Positions 1 through 4,990 of a stretch of 7,724 nucleotides of DNA are shown here, piece after piece. The notes under the pieces were generated by a model that saw nothing but the letters and a program-made list of their open reading frames with translations, was not told the DNA's origin and made no database searches. Within the stretch, counting starts at the first letter, position 1. Every line of letters starts with the position of its first letter. Position numbers and translations under genes: made by a program. Source of the stretch: Sphingomonadaceae bacterium (GTDB taxonomy: Bacteria > Pseudomonadota > Alphaproteobacteria > Sphingomonadales > Sphingomonadaceae); assembly GCA_014380205.1 (NCBI GenBank), contig JACMKH010000292.1, forward strand, positions 1 to 7,724, read 5' to 3'.

Positions 1-10
1 ACCGGCCCGC

Positions 11-26
11 GCGGGCGAAGGCCCGC
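11..26. other. short GC-rich hairpin at the window edge
   Basis: Six-base perfect arms (gcgggc at 11-16, gcccgc at 21-26) enclose the four-base loop gaag. No T-run follows on either strand, so an intrinsic terminator is not supported. It may belong to the 3' end of a gene outside the window. GC-rich DNA makes such stems by chance fairly often. Confidence 0.3.
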
Positions 27-68
27 CCTCCCGGCTTGGTGCGCTTGCTACATAATGCCGCTCGAATG

Positions 69-153
69 GCGTCAGCGCGACGCGGGCGACGCCGCGCCGC
101 GATCGGGGCTCGCGCTGACGCTCGCGGCGGATTTCTGACGCGCTTCCGCCGCG
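69..153 (+). promoter_or_regulatory. two adjacent stem-loops in the leader of the TSUP permease gene
   Basis: Stem 1 has perfect 12-base arms at 69-80 and 110-121 (gcgtcagcgcga / tcgcgctgacgc) around a 29-base loop. Stem 2 begins two bases later with perfect 9-base arms at 123-131 and 145-153 (cgcggcgga / tccgccgcg) around a 13-base loop. The loop of stem 2 holds ctgacgc at 135-141. This is complementary to the first seven bases of stem 1 (69-75), so an alternative pairing is possible. The structure ends 28 bases before the permease ATG, and no clear Shine-Dalgarno sequence lies between. It could be a regulatory leader, or a terminator-like structure of an upstream gene. It matches no riboswitch class that I recognise. 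Confidence 0.45.
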
Positions 154-181
154 CGGCGATTGGCGCTACTCCACGGCCGCG

Positions 182-1096
182 ATGGACCTCTACCTCCCGA
201 TCGCCGAGCTCTCGGTCAACGCGCTGGTGATCATCGCACTGGGCGGGCTGGTCGGGATCCTTTCGGGGATGTTCGGGGTCGGCGGTGGCTTCCTCACCAC
301 GCCGCTGCTGATCTTCTACGGCATTCCGCCCGCGGTCGCGGTCGCCTCGGCCTCGACCCAGATCACCGGCGCGAGCGTCTCGGGCGTCCATGCGCACATG
401 CAGCGCAAGGGGGTGGATTTCCACATGGGCGCGGTGCTCGTCGCGGGCGGCGTGGCCGGCGCGTTCGCGGGCAGCGAGCTGTTTCGCATCCTCCAGCAGG
501 CGGGGCAGATCGATCTGGTGGTGGGCGTGCTCTACGTTCTGCTGCTCGGCGGAATCGGCGTGCTGATGGCCAAGGAGGCGTGGCAGACGATCAACGCGCG
601 GCGGACGGGGATCGGGGTCCGGCCGCCCGCGCGACACCACCATCCGGCGGTCGCCCGGCTGCCCTTCCGCTGGCGCTTCTATCGCTCGGGGCTCTACATC
701 TCGCCGCTCGCGCCCTTCGCGATCGGCTTCGGAACGGGCATCCTGACCGTGCTGATGGGCGTCGGCGGCGGCTTCATCCTCGTCCCCGCGATGATCTACG
801 TGCTCGGCATGTCGACCAAGGTGGTGGTCGGCACCTCGCTGTTCCAGATCCTGTTCGTCACCGCCGCAACGACGATGATCCATGCGATCACCACCCAGGC
901 GGTGGACATCGTGCTCGCGGTGCTGCTGCTGCTCGGTTCGGTGACCGGGGCGCAGCTCGGCGCGCGTTTCGCGCAGAAGATGCGGCCGGAATGGCTGCGG
1001 TTGCTGCTCGCGGTGCTCGTCATCCTCGTCGCGATCCGCATGGCGCTGGGGCTCGGCTGGCGGCCCGACGAGATCTACACGGTGCAGCTGCTGTGA
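182..1096 (+). CDS. TSUP family (TauE/SafE) sulfite exporter-type membrane permease
   Basis: A 304-residue polytopic inner-membrane protein of the TauE/SafE (TSUP) family, whose members move sulfite, sulfonates or other small organic anions. The substrate cannot be read from this sequence. The family's internal duplication is visible. GVGGGF with following hydrophobic segments occurs at residues 32-37 and again at 193-198. Each copy is followed by a similar stretch ending in Q-I (about 29-61 and 190-223). Hydrophobic segments fill about 13-60, 82-130, 175-255 and 270-290. A basic, His-containing loop at about 139-168 separates the halves. Length fits the family. The ATG at 182 is preferred because the protein begins MDLYLPIAEL, as in related sequences, although no good Shine-Dalgarno is present. 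The next gene overlaps its stop, so the two are co-transcribed. Confidence 0.92.
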   Translation: MDLYLPIAELSVNALVIIALGGLVGILSGMFGVGGGFLTTPLLIFYGIPPAVAVASASTQITGASVSGVHAHMQRKGVDFHMGAVLVAGGVAGAFAGSELFRILQQAGQIDLVVGVLYVLLLGGIGVLMAKEAWQTINARRTGIGVRPPARHHHPAVARLPFRWRFYRSGLYISPLAPFAIGFGTGILTVLMGVGGGFILVPAMIYVLGMSTKVVVGTSLFQILFVTAATTMIHAITTQAVDIVLAVLLLLGSVTGAQLGARFAQKMRPEWLRLLLAVLVILVAIRMALGLGWRPDEIYTVQLL

Positions 1097-1854
1097 GGCG
1101 CGCGGGCCTCGTTTCGCTCGCGCTGGTCGCGCCGCTCGCGATGGGCCAGGCCGAGCCCGTGCTCGTCCCGGGCGTGAGCCAGGACGAGATCAGCATCGTC
1201 TACAGCTTCACCGGCGCCGAGCTGCTGCTCTACGGCGCGATCGTCTATCCGGGCGGGGTCGCGCCCGAACGGCGCGCCGATATCGCGGTGGTGCTCAAGG
1301 GGCCCGAGGAATCGATCCTCGTTCGCGAGAAGCAGCAGCGGCTCGGGCTGTGGGTCAACGCCGCACAGGCGCGCTTCCGCTCGGCCCCCGCCTTCTACGC
1401 GATCGCCACCGCGCGGCCGATCGGCGAGATCGTCGACGACCGCACCGCCGCGATCTACGAGCTCGGCATCGAAAGCCTCCAGCTTTCGCCGGCGAGCGCC
1501 AACCCGCCTCCCGAAGCGCGGCGCTTCGAAGCGGGGCTGGTCGACCTCAGGCGGCGCGCGGGGCTCTACGCCGAGCACGCCGCCGCGGTCGAGATCGACC
1601 AGAGCGTGCTCTACACCGCGCGGATCGCGATCCCCGCGCGTGTCCCAGTCGGCGAGTACACCGCCGAGACCTTCCTGATCGAGGACGGGCGCGTGCTCGC
1701 GGCGGCGGTGCGCGACGTCGACATTGACAAGGCGGGGTTCGAGCGCTTCGTCGCGACCTTCGCCGAGCGCCAGTCGTTCGCCTATGGCCTCGCCGCGGTG
1801 CTGATCTCGCTCGTGCTCGGCTGGGCGGCGGGGGTGTTCTTCAAGCGCTTCTGA
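1093..1854 (+). CDS. TIGR02186 family protein (alphaproteobacterial predicted transmembrane protein)
   Basis: A 253-residue protein matching, from memory, the TIGR02186/Alph_Pro_TM family, whose function is unknown. The GTG start at 1093 overlaps the permease stop (GTGA), so translational coupling is expected. The same frame is open back to about 160, but that part is a shadow of the permease gene. From GTG the protein opens with a signal-like segment (about residues 1-20, ending near AMGQA). A non-cytoplasmic domain rich in beta-type sequence follows (about 21-225). A single C-terminal membrane helix (about 229-249) ends in the basic tail KRF. The topology suggests a periplasmic domain anchored at its C-terminus, perhaps an accessory to the permease. 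Pairing of this family with TSUP permeases is, as I recall, common in alphaproteobacteria. The partnership is inference. Confidence 0.85.
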   Translation: MRRAGLVSLALVAPLAMGQAEPVLVPGVSQDEISIVYSFTGAELLLYGAIVYPGGVAPERRADIAVVLKGPEESILVREKQQRLGLWVNAAQARFRSAPAFYAIATARPIGEIVDDRTAAIYELGIESLQLSPASANPPPEARRFEAGLVDLRRRAGLYAEHAAAVEIDQSVLYTARIAIPARVPVGEYTAETFLIEDGRVLAAAVRDVDIDKAGFERFVATFAERQSFAYGLAAVLISLVLGWAAGVFFKRF

Positions 1855-1877
1855 GCCGCGCGGCGCGCGCAACGCTG

Positions 1878-1892
1878 GTAAATCAATCTTAA
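1878..1892. promoter_or_regulatory. possible CtrA binding site upstream of the HerA-like ATPase gene
   Basis: The sequence gtaa-N7-ttaa (followed by cc) matches 7 of 8 fixed bases of the CtrA consensus TTAA-N7-TTAA known from alphaproteobacteria. It lies 53 bases before the ATPase ATG, in a short AT-rich patch of an otherwise GC-rich gap, where a promoter would be expected. One mismatch in an eight-base motif means chance is possible. Confidence 0.35.
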
Positions 1893-1944
1893 CCCAATTC
1901 GGGCAGGACCGGGCGGCAAGGGATGGCGCGCGGCGCCGGGGTGC

Positions 1945-3630
1945 ATGCATATGACGGATATCGGACATTTCCGGCCCATCACGACCGAGGAGATCGCGTC
2001 GGGGGAGCGCTTCGCCGACGACGCCGAACCCGATCTGCCCGTGATCGGCGTGGTGCTCGACATCGCCGGATCGAGCTCGCGCATCCGCGTCGACCGCGCC
2101 GCGCTCGAGGCGCTTGGCGGCAATGCCGATCCCAGCGTCGCCACCTCGGGCCAGGTCGGCAGCCAGATCAAGATGCGCGTCGGCAAGCGCTGGCTGGTCG
2201 CCAATGTCCGCACGCTCTCGCTCGAAACCGAGGGCAGCGACGCGATCAGCGCGTACATCGACTTTCTCGGCGAGGGCGACATCAGCGCGGGCACCGGCCA
2301 CATCCGCAACTTCCGCCGCGGCGTCACCCGATATCCGGTGCCCGGGACGCAGGTCTTTCCGGTCTCGACCGAGGACATGCGCCAGCTCTTTGCCGCCGAC
2401 GCGCGCGCGCACATCGAGGTCGGCACGGTCTATCCGACCAAGGACATCCGCGGTGCGCTCTACATCGACGCGATGCTCGGCAAGCATTTCGCGATCCTCG
2501 GATCGACGGGCACGGGCAAATCGACCGCGGTCTCGCTGATCCTCCACCGGATCTGCGAGCTCGCGCCCGAGGGCCATATCGTGATGGTCGATCCGCACGG
2601 CGAATATTCGGCCGCGTTCAAGGGCTATGGCGAGCTGTTCGACGTCAACAACCTCGCCATGCCCTATTGGCTGATGAACTTCGATGAGCATATCGAGGTG
2701 TTCATCACCTCGGACGGCGCCGACAAGCAGCGCGATTCGGACATTCTCGCCAAGGCGCTGCTCGCCGCGCGCGGCAAGAGCCGGCTCGGGACCCAGCTGC
2801 CCAAGCTCACCGTCGACAGCCCGATCCCCTATCTGCTCTCGGACCTGCTCGCGCTGATCACCGCCGAGATGGGGCTGCTCGATTCGGTCAAGGATACCGC
2901 GCCGTTCATGCGGCTCAAGAACAAGATCGAGGAGCTCAAGAACGACCCGCGCTACACCTTCATGTTCTCGGGGATGCTCGTCGCCGACACGATGGCCGAG
3001 TTTGTCGCGAAGGTGTTCCGCCTGCCCGGGCGCGGCAAGCCGATCTCGATCATCGACGTTTCGAGCGTGCCTTCGGACATCACCTCGGTGGTCGTCGCGA
3101 TGCTCAGCCGGATGGTGTTCGACTATGCGATCTGGTCGCGCAACGAATCCAAGCGCCCGATCCTGCTGGTCTGCGAGGAAGCGCACCGTTATGTGCCGTC
3201 CGAGCGGATCGTCGCCAATTCGGCGGTCTCGAAGGTGCTCGGCCGGATCGCCAAGGAAGGCCGCAAATACGGCATCTCGCTCGGGCTGATCACCCAGCGC
3301 CCGTCGGATCTCGCCGAGGGCGTGCTCTCGCAATGCGGGACGATCCTCGCGATGCGGCTCAACAACGAGCGCGACCAGGCGCACGTCCGCTCGGCGATGC
3401 CCGAGGGCGCGCGCGGCTTCCTCGACGTGATCCCGGCGCTCAGGAACCGCGAATGCATCATCTGCGGCGAGGGCGTCTCGGTTCCGATCCGCGTGTCGTT
3501 CGACGAGCTCGAGGAGGAGAAGCGCCCCGCCTCGAGCGACCCGCTGTTCTCCGAAATGTGGGCGCACACCGGCGACGAGGCGGGGATCATCGAGCGCACG
3601 ATCCGCAGGTGGCGCAGCCAGGGGCGGTAG
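1945..3630 (+). CDS. HerA/DUF87-type ATPase (FtsK-HerA superfamily, probable DNA translocase)
   Basis: A 561-residue RecA-fold ATPase of the HerA type, expected to act as a ring translocase on double-stranded DNA. The N-terminal about 30-110 residues look like the HAS-barrel domain. The motor follows. Walker A is GSTGTGKST at 186-194. VDPHGEY at 215-221 is typical of DUF87 proteins. The Walker B strand with catalytic acidic pair is ILLVCEEAH at 406-414. RIAKEGRKYG at 434-443 is a candidate arginine-finger region, and GLITQRPSDL at 447-456 is the sensor-type motif. A C-terminal region of about 60 residues ends with a basic helix. In other prokaryotes HerA partners the NurA nuclease in end resection, or Sir2 or DUF4297 effectors in defence. 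None of these is adjacent. The start may be ATG 1945 or ATG 1951; Shine-Dalgarno support is weak for both. It is separated by 90 bases from the gene before it and is probably transcribed on its own. Confidence 0.9.
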   Translation: MHMTDIGHFRPITTEEIASGERFADDAEPDLPVIGVVLDIAGSSSRIRVDRAALEALGGNADPSVATSGQVGSQIKMRVGKRWLVANVRTLSLETEGSDAISAYIDFLGEGDISAGTGHIRNFRRGVTRYPVPGTQVFPVSTEDMRQLFAADARAHIEVGTVYPTKDIRGALYIDAMLGKHFAILGSTGTGKSTAVSLILHRICELAPEGHIVMVDPHGEYSAAFKGYGELFDVNNLAMPYWLMNFDEHIEVFITSDGADKQRDSDILAKALLAARGKSRLGTQLPKLTVDSPIPYLLSDLLALITAEMGLLDSVKDTAPFMRLKNKIEELKNDPRYTFMFSGMLVADTMAEFVAKVFRLPGRGKPISIIDVSSVPSDITSVVVAMLSRMVFDYAIWSRNESKRPILLVCEEAHRYVPSERIVANSAVSKVLGRIAKEGRKYGISLGLITQRPSDLAEGVLSQCGTILAMRLNNERDQAHVRSAMPEGARGFLDVIPALRNRECIICGEGVSVPIRVSFDELEEEKRPASSDPLFSEMWAHTGDEAGIIERTIRRWRSQGR

Positions 3631-3632
3631 GC

Positions 3633-3775
3633 GGCTGCATCGATATTCAGCCCATGGTGGCCTGCAAATGGCAGCTTTTCGCGCTTCCGGTGCTCACGCA
3701 CCTTAAGTGCGCTGCGCTCCGGGTCACGAAAATCCACCATTTTCGGCTCACCCTGAGCTGAATCTCGATACAGCC
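3633..3775. repeat. 143-bp imperfect palindrome (REP/BIME- or MITE-like), centre at base 3704
   Basis: The two halves pair symmetrically about base 3704. The outer arms (3633-3651 with 3757-3775) match at 17 of 19 positions. The next section (3652-3675 with 3733-3756) has about 15 Watson-Crick pairs in 24 positions. Then ttttcg (3676-3681) pairs fully with cgaaaa (3727-3732), a weak section follows, and cgcac (3697-3701) pairs with gtgcg (3707-3711) around a cttaa loop. In total about 46 of 69 positions pair, without counting G-T pairs. It starts three bases after the ATPase stop. A shorter internal hairpin (cgaaaa / ttttcg at 3727-3745) could compete. It carries no gene. Likely roles are a dispersed palindromic repeat, a transcript-end structure, or a non-autonomous mobile element. 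Confidence 0.65.
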
Positions 3776-3798
3776 TGGTGGGGCGGCGGCGCGGAAGG

Positions 3799-4233
3799 TC
3801 ACACGAGGGTCACACCAAAACGCGGTGGCGGACGCGGCGTGGGCGCAAGTTGAGAAAGTTGAGAGCTGCCGTTGGGTCCCTCAGCTTCGCGCCGAGGGCA
3901 AGCGCCGCGCGCGCCCATTCCCGCCGCCTCGCACGCCTCGAGGACGACGCCGCATTCGGCGAGCCGCTCGTGGAACAGGCGCATCCTCTCGGGACTCCAG
4001 CCGTCGTGGCGCAGGCGGCGGGTCTGGGTGAAGCTGGTGTCGGGGTGCTCGGGGTCGAGCGGATCGACGAAATCGGGGATGTGGCCGTAGAGGGTGCGAA
4101 ATTCCGAGGCGGGGGCGGGCCAGGGCTCATCTTCCCGAGCGGAGTCGGGGCCGGGCTTGATCGTGGCGGGAGGCGGAAAGCCGGTCGAATCGGTGGATGC
4201 GGCGGTGGACGATGGGCTGGGGTAGGTGCTCAT
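3799..4233 (-). pseudogene. truncated or frameshifted sphingomonad hypothetical protein with helix-turn-helix-like segment
   Basis: Read from ATG 4233 (MSTYPSPS...), the frame gives 144 residues. Residues 1-45 are a Pro/Ser-rich low-complexity region. Residues about 46-111 look conserved, with FRTLYGHIPDFVDPLDP and then DGWSPERMRLFHERLAECGVVLEACEAAGMGARGA spread over 77-111, which reads as a helix-turn-helix. Similar segments occur, from memory, in sphingomonad proteins where the module is followed by a longer C-terminal domain. Here residues 112-144 turn into Pro/Arg-rich sequence without family character. The -1/+1 alternative frame from about base 3910 down to the stop at 3810-3812 reads more naturally (ALALGAKLRDPTAALNFLN). 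This suggests a frameshift near 3900-3910, or a deletion that removed the C-terminus. The frame could extend upstream to a TTG at 4269, but that adds nothing recognisable. It may instead be a short intact gene. Confidence 0.45.
3847..3864. repeat. 9-bp perfect tandem duplication
   Basis: The unit aagttgaga occurs twice in direct succession. It lies in the degraded 3' end of the preceding minus-strand gene. A second short direct repeat, ggtcacac at 3797-3804 and 3808-3815, lies nearby. Both point to slippage or rearrangement at this end. Confidence 0.5.
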
Positions 4234-4265
4234 CCTAGAGCATAAATCAGGCGAAATCCTATTGT

Positions 4266-4299
4266 GCAAGCATTTTGTTCTGGGTGTGTTCGTGCTTGC
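4266..4299. promoter_or_regulatory. 7-bp inverted repeat upstream of hicA (possible operator)
   Basis: Perfect arms gcaagca (4266-4272) and tgcttgc (4293-4299) are separated by 20 bases. The right arm ends 85 bases before the hicA ATG, in the only intergenic space where the operon promoter can lie. An operator role is inference. I could not place convincing -35 and -10 boxes around it. Confidence 0.25.
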
Positions 4300-4372
4300 C
4301 CAGGGCGGCGTGGCGCAAGGCCGGGGGGCGACCCTAATAGTCGCATTTCGCGTCGGCTAGGCTCTGGATTAC

Positions 4373-4378
4373 AAGGAG
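4373..4378 (+). promoter_or_regulatory. strong Shine-Dalgarno of hicA
   Basis: The sequence aaggag sits six bases before ATG 4385. It is one of the best ribosome binding sites in the window and fixes the hicA start. Confidence 0.75.
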
Positions 4379-4384
4379 CCAGAC

Positions 4385-4636
4385 ATGGTGAAGCCGTCCA
4401 AACTCTATCAACGCCTCGTCGCCTCGCGCGCGTCGATTCCGTTCCGCGATTTCCAGCGAATCCTGACGGCGTTCGGGTTCAGGCTGGACCGGACCTCGGG
4501 TAGCCATCACCAGTACAAGCATCCAGCCGTGCCGCGCATCCTGAGCATCCAGCCGCGCGGCAATATGGCGAAGCCCTATCAAATCGACCAATTTCTCGAT
4601 ATGGTCGAGGAGTTCGGGCTGGAGATCGACGAGTGA
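4385..4636 (+). CDS. hicA: HicA family toxin (mRNA interferase) of a type II toxin-antitoxin system
   Basis: An 83-residue HicA toxin, expected to cleave mRNA when released from its antitoxin. The fold is a small dsRNA-binding-like domain. Recognisable elements are FRDFQRILTAFGFRLDRTSGSHHQYKHP across about residues 20-47, with the catalytic histidine in GSHHQY (H41, with H42 next to it), and then the C-terminal helix KPYQIDQFLDMVEEFGLEI. Length is at the normal upper end for the family. The start has an ideal ribosome binding site. The toxin gene precedes the antitoxin gene, the usual hicAB order, and the stop overlaps the hicB start (GTGA), which ties the two levels of synthesis. The conserved histidine and intact frame suggest a functional toxin. 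Confidence 0.93.
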   Translation: MVKPSKLYQRLVASRASIPFRDFQRILTAFGFRLDRTSGSHHQYKHPAVPRILSIQPRGNMAKPYQIDQFLDMVEEFGLEIDE

Positions 4637-4854
4637 CGGTTCCGCGCTATCATATCAACCTCTTCTGGTCCCAGCGCGACGAAAGCTGGGTCGCGGACGT
4701 GCCCGATCTCAAATCGTGCGCGGCGTTCGGCGACACGCCCGAGGAGGCGCTGGCCGAAGCCCGCATCGCGATAAAGGGCTGGCTCGAAGCCGCGCGCGCG
4801 AACGACCTGTCGATCCCTGAGCCCCGCTACCGCCCCGCGATCTATGCGGCGTGA
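4633..4854 (+). CDS. hicB: HicB family antitoxin, short form
   Basis: A 73-residue HicB antitoxin that should bind and block HicA. It starts at GTG 4633, inside the hicA stop, with ggag at 4621-4624 placed eight bases upstream. The partial RNase H-like fold is clear: YHINLFWSQRDESWVADVPDL at about 6-26, then AFGDTPEEALAEARIAIKGWLEAARA at 31-56, then a tail with IPEPRYRPAIYAA. Longer HicB proteins carry a C-terminal helix-turn-helix or ribbon-helix-helix that represses the operon. This protein ends right after the core fold and has no such domain, so autorepression would need another protein or conditional binding. Toxin and antitoxin appear intact and matched. Confidence 0.92.
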   Translation: MTVPRYHINLFWSQRDESWVADVPDLKSCAAFGDTPEEALAEARIAIKGWLEAARANDLSIPEPRYRPAIYAA

Positions 4855-4888
4855 TAGCCCGGCCTATTTGGTGCATTTGGTAAACTGG

Positions 4889-4912
4889 CACCGTAATCGC
4901 CACCGTAATCGC
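4889..4912. repeat. perfect 12-bp tandem duplication
   Basis: The unit caccgtaatcgc occurs twice without a gap, 35 bases after the hicB stop and 79 bases before the end of the convergent AlbA_2 gene. A small inverted pair, ggtgc (4870-4874) and gcacc (4888-4892), overlaps its left edge. The 136-base gap between the two convergent genes otherwise shows nothing, and no T-rich terminator is visible. Confidence 0.6.
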
Positions 4913-4990
4913 TTGTGCCCCCGGGCCCCTTTCCGGAACCCTACACGCATCGCTAGCGTCGTCGTGCTGAGGTGCGAGTGAGCCAGACGC

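Noticed and set aside
36..56. Possible promoter boxes (ttggtg and cataat) ahead of the permease leader
   Set aside because: Spacing is about 9-10 bases, far from the usual 16-18, so the match is not credible.
160..1092. Upstream extension of the TIGR02186 frame back to about base 160
   Set aside because: The extension is an Arg/Gly/Pro-rich out-of-frame reading of the permease gene. The GTG at 1093 gives a proper signal-like start and the usual stop-start overlap.
1923..2687. ATG at 1923 preceded by aaggg, in another frame
   Set aside because: It opens an Arg-rich shadow frame. The Shine-Dalgarno-like bases are too far from the ATPase starts at 1945 and 1951 to serve them.
1075..3567. An 830-residue open frame on the minus strand opposite the TIGR02186 and HerA-like genes
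   Set aside because: It is very rich in Arg, Asp, Glu, His and Ala with no recognisable domain. It arises because high-GC codons rarely give stops on the opposite strand. The plus-strand genes carry clear family motifs.
4931..4938. Perfect palindrome ttccggaa between hicB and the AlbA_2 gene
   Set aside because: An eight-base palindrome alone is common, and it has no neighbours that would make it a terminator or operator.
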